This document shows, piece by piece, positions 39,999 to 48,669 of a stretch of 64,000 nucleotides of DNA; the stretch's first letter is position 1; each line of letters begins with the position of its first letter. The translations under genes were made by a program, and so were the position numbers. The stretch is from Variovorax sp. PBL-E5 (GTDB taxonomy: Bacteria > Pseudomonadota > Gammaproteobacteria > Burkholderiales > Burkholderiaceae_C). The stretch is from positions 62,001-126,000 of the forward strand of contig NZ_LR594672.1 in NCBI RefSeq assembly GCF_901827185.1, given 5' to 3'. Below the pieces are notes generated by a model. The model did not search any database. It was not told the DNA's origin and saw only the letters and a program-made list of their open reading frames with translations.

Positions 39999-40056
39999 GG
40001 CTGCGGGCGTCCGCAGAGGCCCAGAACGGGCCCCTGTGGGCTTGCTCCGCGGCAAA

Positions 40057-40091
40057 AGAAAGAACCCTCGAAGCTTGCGCTTTGAGGGTTC
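40057..40091. terminator. bidirectional terminator
   Basis: GAACCCTCGAAGC-TTGC-GCTTTGAGGGTTC. Confidence 0.75.
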
Positions 40092-40105
40092 GAATTGGTA
40101 GTGGT

Positions 40106-40258
40106 CTAGTGCCAGACGCGAACGGCCAGCTTGTTCTCAGCGACGATGGACAGGTGGACGCGGGAGACGATGTTACGCGGGACAAGCAACAGACGCACGT
40201 ACTGCGTAAGGTCGTAGGGGGTCGGCTTGGGCTTGACGAGCTGGGGGTGGCCTCCTCG
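40106..40258 (-). CDS. possible small protein without a normal start codon
   Basis: The frame ends ...VHLSIVAENKLAVRVWH and looks protein-like for about 45 codons. No ATG, GTG or TTG lies near its beginning, but GAGGAGG (ribosome site) and a CCACTACACGG promoter-like element sit at the right distances upstream. Either the start codon has been lost or the sequence has an error. Confidence 0.3.
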   Translation of the reverse strand, partial: RGGHPQLVKPKPTPYDLTQYVRLLLVPRNIVSRVHLSIVAENKLAVRVWH

Positions 40259-40330
40259 TCAAGCGACGCTTTGCCGTGTAGTGGGGCGCCTTCGGCACCA
40301 CCTTGAGGGGCCCAGTCTGCTGCGTCGGCA

Positions 40331-40768
40331 TCAACTGGCAGGCCGCTGACGCAGCTCCACCAGTCGGGCTTCGAGCCAGCTCACGTACGACGGTCGAGGG
40401 GTGGGCAGTGCGCTGAACTCTGCGAGCAGCACCTGCGCTCCGCCATCCAGTAGTTGCACGTACCCCGAGATGTCCTGAGTAGGGTCGACGTAGACTGTGT
40501 CAATGACCTTGTAGTCACCGTACTCGCGAGCCGTGATGGGCTTTCCTCCCGGGCCGTTGTAGTTGGCGCTTTCGAGAGGGCGGTTGAATTCTTCGAACGC
40601 CGTGAAATCCACCTGCAGCTTGCCAACATCGTCGTGCTGGACGGTTCCACCTGTCACGTGCATTCGCATGCCGCGTTCGGGGTAGGCTTCCCAGTCCTCA
40701 GCCAGGGGGAGGCATTCGACGGCGACGGGGCGGAAGCGAGCCAGCTCCATCAATTCTTTGAAGTTCAT
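40331..40768 (-). CDS. hypothetical protein (145 aa)
   Basis: Begins MNFKELMELARFRPVAVECL with AAGGAAA upstream. It alternates short strands and loops (KLQVDFTAFEEFNRPLESAN, VYVDPTQDISGYVQLLDGGA) and ends in a helix SWLEARLVELRQR. A GCGCCTATACAAGG element lies about 40 nt upstream. No family recognised. Confidence 0.7.
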   Translation of the reverse strand: MNFKELMELARFRPVAVECLPLAEDWEAYPERGMRMHVTGGTVQHDDVGKLQVDFTAFEEFNRPLESANYNGPGGKPITAREYGDYKVIDTVYVDPTQDISGYVQLLDGGAQVLLAEFSALPTPRPSYVSWLEARLVELRQRPAS

Positions 40769-40852
40769 TGTGTTTCCTTTGAGGTCTGCCTGTCGGCATT
40801 CCTTGTATAGGCGCTGCTGCGGTCTCTGACGGCGTGGTGCGTGGCGGCTGGA

Positions 40853-40873
40853 TTTAAGGAGGAGGGCCTACAC
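40853..40873 (+). promoter_or_regulatory. plasmid-type promoter element
   Basis: TTTAAG, 9 nt, CTACACG, ahead of the secreted-protein gene at 40898. Confidence 0.5.
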
Positions 40874-40897
40874 GAGGGATTGTCAGCCAGCCACCCT

Positions 40898-41479
40898 ATG
40901 TTCAAGCAGCTTCTATTCGTCGTCTCGATTGTGGCGGCGCAAGCGTCGACAGCTCAGAACCTGCCGCCTGTGCCCACCGAGAAGAGTGCAGAGTATGTGT
41001 TTTCTGTACACGTTTGCCGGCGTGTCGAGAAGGTCGAAGACGCGTTCCACCCCTGCGTGACGACCGCAACCAGTCGCTTGGCGAGCCAGACGGGCGACAC
41101 GGCGAGCACATCCAACTTTCGGCAGGTGACCTACCTCGCCTCGAGCCCCGCAGGGCCGGCTCGGTCTGCCGAGCACGTTGCCACAGCGCCCGCGCTTTCG
41201 CCGCAGGCGGTAAAGGTCGGCTATGAGCTCTCCCTCAAGCCGCTGTATGAGTCAGATGGTCTCGCGTACGTCCAGTACGACCTTTCCGCGGCTCAGATTG
41301 CCCGATGGGTGGCCGTGGAGGGGGAGGGCGTGGCCATACGCCTCCATGTTCCGGAGCTCCAGGAGACCAAATTGAGTGGGACCGACAAGGTGCGTCCGGG
41401 GCAGAGCTTCCGGATTGACCGCAGCGGGTACGTGTTCGAGGTCCGACTCCTCAGCGCCGCGCCGCCGACCTCCTACTGA
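40898..41479 (+). CDS. exported hypothetical protein (193 aa)
   Basis: Signal peptide at 1-19 (FKQLLFVVSIVAAQASTA), starting at ATG 40898. The mature part contains two cysteines near VHVCRRVE...FHPC, and later alternating strands (KVGYELSLKPLYESDGLAYV, VAIRLHVPEL, VFEVRLLS). Likely periplasmic. The gene sits alone between promoter-like element and the next gene. No family recognised. Confidence 0.65.
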   Translation: MFKQLLFVVSIVAAQASTAQNLPPVPTEKSAEYVFSVHVCRRVEKVEDAFHPCVTTATSRLASQTGDTASTSNFRQVTYLASSPAGPARSAEHVATAPALSPQAVKVGYELSLKPLYESDGLAYVQYDLSAAQIARWVAVEGEGVAIRLHVPELQETKLSGTDKVRPGQSFRIDRSGYVFEVRLLSAAPPTSY

Positions 41480-41586
41480 CGGCCAGATTCACCTGTGAAG
41501 GGCGCGACCTTACGCGATTCTCAAGCGCTAAGGTTCCGGCCCGCGGCCCGCATGGGTTGGCTACACGGTGGAGGAAAACCAACACC

Positions 41587-42396
41587 ATGAAAGATATTGA
41601 AATGAGGACCCTTCACTTTTCTGCCCGTTGCTTTACGACTATCCAATCGCTCCTTTCGCAGGTACTCAACGGCCTGCGCGACTACGATGGCCGACCGAAG
41701 GTGTGCCTGGCGCCCCTTCGAGGCGCCCTTGCCGAGGTCTGCTTGCGGGACGAGCCTCAATGCGTTTTCAAAGTCGCGCCTCAGAGTGCGGCTGGCGAGG
41801 CAAGAGAGCGGCTGCTTCTGCAGGCCTATTTCCACCACATTCACGCCGCAGGACGGGACGAAGGCGTCGAGCACGACATCCGTCCGCTGCCACTGAGCCT
41901 GGAAGGCTCGGCTTGCAAACAGTTTGCGGACCTGTTCGGCGACGAGCAGTTCCACGAGGCGGTGCCGACCCCGGAAGGCCCTGGCACCTCTGTGAAATAC
42001 GCATTCGCATTGGCGCGGCACAACCGCCGCATCAACGCGAGCCGAGTCGCCACTCTGGACTTTCTGGCGTCGCTTGCGCCGCTGACGCACTTCCCCGAAG
42101 CGGGGGCGTGCGCTAGCGAAGCTCGGGGCGTGCTCTATGGGCGCAATCGCCAGTTCACCTTGGACATGCTCAAGTTTGCCGTGGTCCTGGGCGATGCGCA
42201 GACGCTGCATCAGGTGCGCGAAGAGGTCTGCCGACCCTCGTTCTCGGAGCGGATGTCGGTCATCGAGTACCTGCAGGTCGACGGCCGGATTCCTGGCAAG
42301 TGGCTCGCCGGCGAGGAGCAAAACTTCCGTTCTGAAATCTCCGCGAGGATGGCCCTGACCGCCCTGCAACAGACGACTGAAGCCAAGCTGGCCTGA
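41587..42396 (+). CDS. hypothetical protein (269 aa)
   Basis: Start ATG 41587 with GGAGG at 41570 and TTGGCTACACGG further upstream (41557-41567). Mostly helical, with two His-rich bits (YFHHIHAAGRDE, FALARHNRRI). The end contains IEYLQVDGRIPGKWLAGEE. The related layout of 5' region (GGCTACAC then start) recurs in the next gene. No family recognised. Confidence 0.65.
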   Translation: MKDIEMRTLHFSARCFTTIQSLLSQVLNGLRDYDGRPKVCLAPLRGALAEVCLRDEPQCVFKVAPQSAAGEARERLLLQAYFHHIHAAGRDEGVEHDIRPLPLSLEGSACKQFADLFGDEQFHEAVPTPEGPGTSVKYAFALARHNRRINASRVATLDFLASLAPLTHFPEAGACASEARGVLYGRNRQFTLDMLKFAVVLGDAQTLHQVREEVCRPSFSERMSVIEYLQVDGRIPGKWLAGEEQNFRSEISARMALTALQQTTEAKLA

Positions 42397-42435
42397 GTCC
42401 ATCCAGCGTCAGGGCTCTTGCCTTTGATTTCCACC

Positions 42436-42469
42436 CGACGACCGCTCTCGAGCGGTCGTTTCCTTTTGG
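42436..42469 (+). terminator. intrinsic terminator
   Basis: ACGACCGCT-CTCG-AGCGGTCGT followed by TTCCTTTT. Confidence 0.85.
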
Positions 42470-42565
42470 GCGGTGGCGGTGGCCGGAACGGTAGTAGTAG
42501 ATTTGCCGGATTGCGCGGACCTGAGGCGGCTGGCTACACCAAGAAGGGCAACTCTATGAGCAACT

Positions 42566-43285
42566 ATGTGGCAACCACTGACACCTGAAGAGGCGCTCGT
42601 CGTCCTTCCGACTGGCGGAAAGCGAACGATTTCGCAGACCGTACTTTCCGGCCGGCTGGCTATGGAGCCGGTGCCGCCGGCTGACACTAAAAGCTGGACC
42701 TCGCAGTTTCGGCGGGACGGAGCCGCACCCGGCTCAATCGCTTCGCTCAACGGCACGCGCTCGCAGGTCTTTGCCCAAGCCGTCAAAGCCACTTCCATGT
42801 GGCTGCAGGCACAAGGGTTCGGTAGCTTCAGCTGCAGAGCATCCTTGCTGGCTTGTGCCGGCGCGCAGTACCACCACGATGCGACGTACTTCCCAAATGA
42901 CGTGTTCTGCGTGCTATGGCTGTCTGACAAGACCCCGTGGGACGTTTACTTCCCGTTCCTGGAACGAAGAATTCCACTGGAACTCGGCACCGTGCTGGCA
43001 TTCGACTCAGCGCAGCCTCACGGCGTGGTCGCCCGGGATTGCGTCGAGTTCCATCCCGATTCGTTCCGAGGGGCTCCCGGGTTCTTCTGCTCGCAGGAAA
43101 TCGGGTTGACGGCAGCGGTGCGGCGTCGGATGGCAATTAGGAAGCTGTCGGAGCGCGGTCGGAGAGGATGCATAGGCATCGGTGACAAACCGACGCGGAC
43201 AGTGTGGATGGACGAGATTGACGGGGTGAGCGGTGCTTGGAAAGCTCAACCCGCTCAGCTCCCGTCTACGGCCTACTCCCGCTGA
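42566..43285 (+). CDS. 2OG-Fe(II) oxygenase-like protein (239 aa)
   Basis: The core YHHDATYFPNDVFCVLWLSD ... LELGTVLAFDSAQPHGVVA holds an H-x-D pair and a distal H (PHGV), about 45 residues apart. The spacing is short compared with typical dioxygenases. A conserved R would be expected about ten residues after the distal H, and R in VARDCVEFH fits. The N terminus is Pro/Thr-rich. A short upstream frame (MSNYVATTDT) overlaps the start and may regulate it. Substrate unknown. Confidence 0.5.
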   Translation: MWQPLTPEEALVVLPTGGKRTISQTVLSGRLAMEPVPPADTKSWTSQFRRDGAAPGSIASLNGTRSQVFAQAVKATSMWLQAQGFGSFSCRASLLACAGAQYHHDATYFPNDVFCVLWLSDKTPWDVYFPFLERRIPLELGTVLAFDSAQPHGVVARDCVEFHPDSFRGAPGFFCSQEIGLTAAVRRRMAIRKLSERGRRGCIGIGDKPTRTVWMDEIDGVSGAWKAQPAQLPSTAYSR

Positions 43286-43291
43286 CATTCG

Positions 43292-43326
43292 AAAGGCCGA
43301 CGTTTCACGACGTCGGCCCTTTTTTT
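43292..43326 (+). terminator. strong terminator
   Basis: GGCCGACGT-TTCAC-GACGTCGGCC followed by a run of seven T. Confidence 0.92.
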
Positions 43327-43343
43327 GCCTTGGTGGGCCAGGC

Positions 43344-44248
43344 TTAACCGAACTGAACGCAACGCATGCTGAGCGTCCCGGATTGAAAGCCTTCGTAGAT
43401 GGTTTGCGCGCGCTCACCGCCGCCTGCGGCTCCGAGCGGGTACATGAAGGGGTAGTAGTGGTCGGGCGTCGCTACGGCAACCGATGCCCCGTCGAGCTTG
43501 CTGAAATTGATGAGGGCCTTGTCGTCCCTTCCGGCGAGTGCAGCCTTCACGGCGTCATCGAACGACTGCGCCCAGGGCCGGCTCGCCGTGAGCGCGTCCG
43601 CGACCCCTCGGTCCGTGGCACGAAGGTTGTGCACCACGTTGCCGCTTCCGAGATGAGAACGCCCTTGTCCCGAAGGGCGGCCAGCTCACGGCCGACTGTG
43701 TAATGAAACGAAGCCGGCTTCTCGTAGTCGACGGAGACCTGGAAGACCGGCACGTCCGCCTTGGGGTATAGGTGCTTGAGGACTGTCCACGTGCCATGGT
43801 CCAGGCCCCACTGCTGCGTTGGGACCACGCGCCCCTGCTTGACCAAGCCAGCAGCAAGATGAGCCAAGACAGGGTGGCCTGGCACGGGATACTCCATGTC
43901 GAAGAGTGCCTGGGGGAAGCCCCCGAAGTCGTGGATGGTCTTTGGACGCTCTTGAACGCCTACGCCCGTGGCGCCTTGGGTGAGCCAGTGCGCGGAGACG
44001 CTGAGGATGGCAGTGGGTGTCGGCAGAGCTCGGCCCCACGCAAACATCCGGAGGGTGAACTCGTTGTCGCGAATGGCGTTCATCGGGCTGCCATGCCCAA
44101 TGAAAACTGTGGGCATGCGAGCAACGGATTTGCCGCGCTTCTCCGCCGCCGCATGGGCGAGGCTCGAGAGCGATGCAAGGGCGGCCGTCGCGCCATGCGC
44201 AGACGTTTGGAGCAGAAAGCCGCGGCGGCTTGAGTCGGCAGAGAACAT
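43344..44248 (-). pseudogene. Tat-exported LigB/YgiD-type extradiol dioxygenase, frameshifted
   Basis: About 300 aa. The N terminus has a twin-arginine signal (SRRGFLLQTSAHGATAALAS). The enzyme core is VFIGHGSPMNAI, SAHW, HDFGGFP and, after the shift, VVHNLRA and DHYYPFMYPLGAAGG, all hallmarks of the 4,5-DOPA dioxygenase family (non-haem iron, H residues). The reading frame switches by -1 near 43650 between VLI and GSGNVVHNL, consistent with one missing base. Otherwise the sequence looks intact, so a recent mutation or sequencing error is possible. The family normally opens catechol-type rings. Confidence 0.75.
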
Positions 44249-44425
44249 GTTTTCAGGAGACTTGCTCGAAGCAGAGCAGCAGGCGAAGGGGCTCGGAACG
44301 GGACGGAATTCGTATAGCCGGACGCTTTGTATGGGCCCGGCCGCCCGCGGGGACAGGGCCGAGGCCCTCCCGCCGATTGTAGGTGCGGACCTGGACTCGC
44401 AAGGCCGCGCTTTTTCTTGGGAAGG

Positions 44426-44460
44426 AAGAAGCCCCGCATCCACGAAGGAATGCGGGGCTC
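44426..44460 (-). terminator. terminator
   Basis: AAGCCCCGCAT-TCCTTCGTGG-ATGCGGGGCTTCTTCC on the minus strand, after the small frame ending at 44474. Confidence 0.75.
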
Positions 44461-44473
44461 ACGAATCAGCTGC

Positions 44474-44603
44474 TTAGAGCGGTCGGACGGAAAGGACGAA
44501 CCAGCTCTCAATCCCACCACCGTCGTGCTCGAAAGCCCACGACGTAGCCAGGTCATTTGCCCTTGCCCAGGTTGCGAAGCCTTCCAGATTGGGAAATAGG
44601 CAT
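44474..44603 (-). pseudogene. small protein, apparently frameshifted near its start
   Basis: The ATG at 44603 follows a CCTACGCCC promoter-like element at the usual distance but leads after 16 codons to a stop. The next frame, entered one base later, reads FPNLEGFATWARANDLATSW and ends ...SWFVLSVRPL at 44474. One extra base near 44597 would explain it. Family not recognised. Confidence 0.4.
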
Positions 44604-44649
44604 GAGCTGGTGCTTCAACCCCGGCCCTTTCTATCTCCGGGCGTAGGCC

Positions 44650-44913
44650 TCAAGGGGCGAGCACGCGGTGCGGTTTCGACCCTTGCCGGGGCTGGGCCGC
44701 GGGCACGACTTCGAGGTCTTTGACGGAGACCTCGAAGAGACGCATCTCCTTGCGGCGACCATCCTTCGGGAAGCTGACGATGGGGGCGACAGCGCCCATG
44801 CGGTAGCCAGTGACCTCGCCGGTGCGACCTGAGTAGCGCTTGGACTCCGACGGTCCCTTACGAACTAGGGCTTCAGCCGTGAAGCGCACCTTCGTGCCTT
44901 TTTCAAAAAACAT
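44650..44913 (-). CDS. small KOW/SH3-like basic protein (87 aa)
   Basis: Starts MFFEKGTKVRFTAEALVRKG with AAAGGAG upstream. Pattern of alternating short strands (TGEVTGYRMGAVAPIVSFP) fits a small SH3-like barrel as in KOW proteins. Basic throughout, Pro-rich tail. GAGCTACACG lies about 30 nt upstream. No specific family assigned. Confidence 0.6.
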   Translation of the reverse strand: MFFEKGTKVRFTAEALVRKGPSESKRYSGRTGEVTGYRMGAVAPIVSFPKDGRRKEMRLFEVSVKDLEVVPAAQPRQGSKPHRVLAP

Positions 44914-45007
44914 GTATTGCTCCTTTGTCCTCTGACGTGTAGCTCGTCATGCCCGCTCAGGCGAAAACGAAGGCGCTATACGAGCGCCTTCGGTGCCGTA
45001 ATGGCAA

Positions 45008-45524
45008 TCAGCTGATGCGCTTGATTCCAAGCGCGTGGTACAGGTCCGGACGATTGGTCTCCAGCCAGTTGAGGGCTTGAGGGACGTCTAGCCGAAAATC
45101 GACGCCGCAGGCAAGGCCCGGTTTACGCTTCCTTGCCAGAAAGTGCTGCTCGTGCGCCGCAGGGGCGTCTGCCTGGCCTCCATCGAGGAGAGACTTCAGC
45201 ACGAAGGCAGCGGCCTCGCCCTGCATCCCATTTCCGACAAGTTCCATGATGGCCTCGTCTCCGGCCTTGACGAACCACGAGGCGGGCGTCTACGTTCACG
45301 TCCTGGCTGCCCGGAGTGCCCGGAACTGTGAGGTACCCATTGACGGCAAGGGGAGCGTCCTGGGGAGAAGCGGTGAGCACCGGAATGTCTCGCGCCGCTG
45401 CGCAGTCCCATCCTCCTTCGTCATCAACTCCCCGGCCACGCAGCTCCGTAACGAGCTGAGGGAGCAGGTCGGCGAAGCCCTGTCCCCTCTGCAGAGTCAT
45501 GATTTCCCGAGGGGCATAGCCCAT
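45008..45524 (-). pseudogene. hypothetical protein broken by a +1 frameshift
   Basis: First frame from ATG 45524: MGYAPREIMTLQRGQGFADL ... PGSQDVNVDA. Second frame resumes as SWFVKAGDEAIMELVGNGMQ and ends LYHALGIKRIS at 45008. The shift lies in a GC-rich stretch near 45285. Together they make about 171 aa. An ATG inside the second frame (45247) could also be used alone to give 79 aa. Family not recognised. Confidence 0.5.
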
Positions 45525-45596
45525 CTCGAGGTCCCGCTGGGCGGTCGCATAGGCGACGTTCCTACAGAGAGCAGGTCAACTCTCTTAGGAAATGCC

Positions 45597-46394
45597 ATGA
45601 AATGGCTTGCTCTCGTTCTCTCTTTTGTTTTTTCGCATCTTCATGCTGCCGAGGTAGTCGACATCGCTCTCGATGCACGTTTCGACGTGTCCGTGGCGGA
45701 GGTCGGCTCCGTCAAGCCCCAGGAATTCAAGCACTTTGGGGTCTACATGGGCCAGCCGGTCGATGTCAGCAAGGAAGTCGTGCTCTTCGTGCACGGGTCC
45801 TCTGGCTCACCTCGAGATTTTGTGGACGTTGCAGGCAAGCTGGACACATCCAAACAGCAAGCCTGGTATGCCTACTACGCAAGTGGTGACGCTGTCGCAG
45901 TGAGTGGCGGACGCCTTGCAAAGGAAGTCCTTCGCTTGATGGACGAAGCGGGCATGCAACGTATCCGAGTTGTTGCTCACAGCATGGGCGGCCTTGTGGC
46001 TTGGCATCTTGTCAAGGCGCTGGAGCAGCACATGCATGTCGACCAACTCGTCACGGTGGCCACCCCTTGGGGCGGTCACTGGGGCGCGGGTATCGGCTCA
46101 ATGATGTCGTTTTTGACGCCCTGCCGTGATAGCTGGCACGACCTCTCGCCCGGGAGTCGGACGCTGCAATCCATCTACGGCAGTCAGCTCGAAACGCACT
46201 TCACGCTGGTTTACGCAGTTACAGAGGACAGCGCTGAGTCCGACGGCGACGGCACCATCAGCCGTCAAAGTCAGCTTGCGCCTGGCATGCGGCTTCAAGC
46301 CGAGCAGGTCATCAGAACTGTCGCGACGCACGCATCCGTTCTTACCGGCTTGCCGGCTGAACGTATCGCATCGTTGCTCAAGGATAAGGCCTAG
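45597..46394 (+). CDS. exported alpha/beta hydrolase, PGAP1/lipase-like
   Basis: 265 aa from ATG 45597 (TTAGGA upstream). Signal peptide 1-17 (ALVLSFVFSHLHA). Alpha/beta-hydrolase features: oxyanion region VLFVHGSSGSPRDF, nucleophile elbow VVAHSMGGLV (serine about residue 124), VATPWGGH typical of PGAP1-like and lipase-like enzymes, acid in SDGDGTIS, and a late His in VATHASVLTG. Probably a periplasmic lipase or esterase. Substrate unknown. Confidence 0.8.
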   Translation: MKWLALVLSFVFSHLHAAEVVDIALDARFDVSVAEVGSVKPQEFKHFGVYMGQPVDVSKEVVLFVHGSSGSPRDFVDVAGKLDTSKQQAWYAYYASGDAVAVSGGRLAKEVLRLMDEAGMQRIRVVAHSMGGLVAWHLVKALEQHMHVDQLVTVATPWGGHWGAGIGSMMSFLTPCRDSWHDLSPGSRTLQSIYGSQLETHFTLVYAVTEDSAESDGDGTISRQSQLAPGMRLQAEQVIRTVATHASVLTGLPAERIASLLKDKA

Positions 46395-46411
46395 GCCTCA
46401 ATCCTCATTCT

Positions 46412-46447
46412 AGAAGCCCGACCGCATCCGCGGTTGGGCTTTCTTTT
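46412..46447 (+). terminator. intrinsic terminator
   Basis: AGAAGCCCGACCGC-ATCC-GCGGTTGGGCTTTCTTTT. Confidence 0.88.
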
Positions 46448-46531
46448 GCCTTGGAGAAACGTTTTAGGCTGGTCGCATTCAAGTACCGTATTTTCTATAC
46501 AGCCTTGTAGGTCAACTCAGGAACAATCAAG

Positions 46532-46738
46532 ATGCAAAACAAAGCTGGCACGCCTCCCACGAGGTCGCCATCCGAGGATGGCTCCACTCTTGAAGTGCGC
46601 GTGTATGAGGGACGTTTGCTGCCCCAAATCGTGTGTGTTGTTGCCCATCAGGCAGAGCCTAGGACGCAGGGCGTCAAGGTGACAGGTCTTCGCTACGCGG
46701 ACCGTCGATTGCGCGGCCCGGGACACGGACGTCCGTGA
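46532..46738 (+). CDS. hypothetical protein (68 aa)
   Basis: ATG 46532 with CAGGAAC upstream and a TTTTCTATACAG promoter-like element at about 46490. Begins MQNKAGTPPTRSPSEDGSTL; the middle strands are LEVRVYEGRLLPQIVCVVAH; the end is Arg/Gly-rich. Own terminator. No family recognised. Confidence 0.6.
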   Translation: MQNKAGTPPTRSPSEDGSTLEVRVYEGRLLPQIVCVVAHQAEPRTQGVKVTGLRYADRRLRGPGHGRP

Positions 46739-46745
46739 TTCCTCT

Positions 46746-46782
46746 CAAGCCCCTCACCGGATTCGTTGAGGGGCTTTCTTTT
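46746..46782 (+). terminator. intrinsic terminator
   Basis: AAGCCCCTCA-CCGGATTCG-TTGAGGGGCTTTCTTTT. Confidence 0.88.
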
Positions 46783-46805
46783 GAGCTCAAGCTTCGCTGC
46801 CAAGG

Positions 46806-46840
46806 CAAAAAAGGGCCCACGAGGGAATCGTGGGCCGAGA
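46806..46840 (-). terminator. terminator of the 148-aa gene
   Basis: Minus strand CGGCCCACGA-TTCCC-TCGTGGGCCCTTTTTTG. Confidence 0.88.
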
Positions 46841-46841
46841 A

Positions 46842-47288
46842 TCAGTCCTTGCGCGGGATGGTTTGCATTGCGTAAACGACGCTGACCCCGCCGCGCGTCA
46901 CCACCTTGAAGTAGTCATCCGCACCGCCCTTAGTGGGGCGGATATCGCAGAGCTGGAACGACTGTTCGCTGCTTCCTGCCAGGAAGGGAACTCCTTCGCC
47001 GGTGGAGGCAGCCAGCGCTTCGGTCGCGGCGATAGCCTGGTCGAGGGTGAGCATCGCCGTCGGTTCCGACGAGCGGAGCGCAACGATGACAGGACGCCCG
47101 CCCCGGCTGACCCCCTGAAAGGGGTTGACCATCGCAGCTCTGAGCTCCACGATGGTGCAAGCCTGCATTCGGCCGAAGACGGCCGCCTGAACGAGAAATG
47201 GGCTTGCGCCATCGACTGCGCTCCGGACCTGGTTCATGCGCTTGAGCGCCTCCGCGGCGGAGAGCCACGGCTCGTTCTTCTTGGACAT
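46842..47288 (-). CDS. hypothetical protein (148 aa)
   Basis: Start ATG 47288 with CAGGAAAG upstream; the longer frame runs into the recombinase element end. MSKKNEPWLSAAEALKRMNQ; central helices; C-terminal strands DDYFKVVTRGGVSVVYAMQT. GCGCTATACGC lies about 25-30 nt upstream. It sits just outside the left-end repeat of the recombinase element. No family recognised. Confidence 0.65.
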   Translation of the reverse strand: MSKKNEPWLSAAEALKRMNQVRSAVDGASPFLVQAAVFGRMQACTIVELRAAMVNPFQGVSRGGRPVIVALRSSEPTAMLTLDQAIAATEALAASTGEGVPFLAGSSEQSFQLCDIRPTKGGADDYFKVVTRGGVSVVYAMQTIPRKD

Positions 47289-47337
47289 TGGTCTTTCCTG
47301 GTTGTTTACCTTGTGCGTATAGCGCTCCGACCCCACA

Positions 47338-47365
47338 ACGTTCGCCGAAATTTCTCCAACGTTCG
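47338..47365. repeat. left-end repeat of the intact recombinase element
   Basis: ACGTTCGCCGAAATTTCTCC then AACGTTCG, matching 16441-16468 with about four differences. Imperfect inverted repeats at its ends. Confidence 0.55.
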
Positions 47366-47559
47366 CTTCTGGCGGAATTCCGAGGCGCGACAGGCACTTA
47401 GCGAAAAATCGCGGGACAGGGGAGGTCCCGGAGGCGCACGCCATGCGCCGGCGCGCGCAGGTGTAATGGATTTCGTATCCGAAACCGCTTGCCGGGCGTG
47501 CGCGGCTTCCTAAAATCGCGGCCAATGTCCCTATAGCGCGCACCAAGCGCCCATTGTCC

Positions 47560-48669
47560 ATGCGAACTAACACAGATACTAGCAGAATCTACGATGACAG
47601 TGCCAGTGTCGAGTTCATACCTTGGGCCAAGCCAAAGGAGCGCGCACTGCTCGAGCGGCTATTCACCGCCTATCGGGCCTACCGAGGCAGCCGCCGTCAC
47701 AAGGTGAAGACCATCAAAGGCGACGAGAACCTCGTCCTGCTCTTTCTCAACCATGCGAGGGCACTGCCTGGTCAGCTGCGCCCGGAGCACTTCGAGCGAT
47801 GGAGCAACCACCTCTATCTTGAGCGCGGCGTCGTGGCTTCGTCCCAAAGGACCTACCAGACCGCCGTGCGCGTCTTCTTCGATTACCTCCTGCGCGAGCC
47901 GCGCTTCAAGGCCGACATCCGCCAGACGCTGGGGGTGGAGCTCGTGCAGGTCTCCACGCCCGAGAACTCCATCATCCACCGGCGTGAGCGCGAACTCGAG
48001 CGCAACAACTCGCGCCGCTCTTTCACGGAGGCCGAGGCTGCCACCTTCCTGGAGCGCATCGACCTTGAGATGGCCCTCGCCTACCAGCAGGGCTCCAAAG
48101 GGGTGCGTGCCCACCAGCGCAACAAGGCCATGTTCGGCAGCACCCTCGAGATGGGCCTGCGCGCCGATGAAGTCCTGGGCCTGGACACCGATTCGTTCGA
48201 GCCGAATCCCGAACAGCCCGCAATGGGGGACTTCGGCATCGTCCGCGTGTTCGGCAAGGGCAGCAAGTGGCGACAGGTTCCCATCCTGAAGGTCGCCCTG
48301 AGCCACGCGCTGGCCTGGTACATGGAACACGTGCGCCCGAACTACCTGGCGAAGGCAGCACCCGGAGAAAAGGCAATGTTCCTCTCCGAACAGGGCAAGC
48401 GACTGAGCTACAGTGCCTTTCACCGCGAATTCCGCCGAATCATCGAGCTTGCGGGCCTGCCCATCGAGCTGGTGCCACACTGCCTTCGCCACACATCGAT
48501 GTCGTCGGATGACATGAGCGGCCTCAGCCTGGAGTCCAACCGGCAACGCCACGGCCATGCGCACGGCTCGACCATGCAGGTCTACATCCACCATCCAGAT
48601 GCTTATATCCGCGGGGCGTTTAACGCCGCCATCGCCAGAAACCTGAAGGCCGATGGAGCGACCGAGTGA
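47560..48669 (+). CDS. tyrosine recombinase (phage-type integrase)
   Basis: 370 aa from ATG 47560. N-terminal core-binding domain about 25-115. Catalytic domain about 150-360 with R201 (EMGLRADEV), a likely lysine in FGKGSKWRQV, H307-x-x-R310 (HCLRHTS), a later H in GHAHGSTM and the nucleophile Y342 (MQVYIHH). All catalytic residues are present, so the enzyme is probably active. First gene of three; the next start overlaps its stop. A decayed relative lies at 16537-16816. Confidence 0.92.
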   Translation: MRTNTDTSRIYDDSASVEFIPWAKPKERALLERLFTAYRAYRGSRRHKVKTIKGDENLVLLFLNHARALPGQLRPEHFERWSNHLYLERGVVASSQRTYQTAVRVFFDYLLREPRFKADIRQTLGVELVQVSTPENSIIHRRERELERNNSRRSFTEAEAATFLERIDLEMALAYQQGSKGVRAHQRNKAMFGSTLEMGLRADEVLGLDTDSFEPNPEQPAMGDFGIVRVFGKGSKWRQVPILKVALSHALAWYMEHVRPNYLAKAAPGEKAMFLSEQGKRLSYSAFHREFRRIIELAGLPIELVPHCLRHTSMSSDDMSGLSLESNRQRHGHAHGSTMQVYIHHPDAYIRGAFNAAIARNLKADGATE

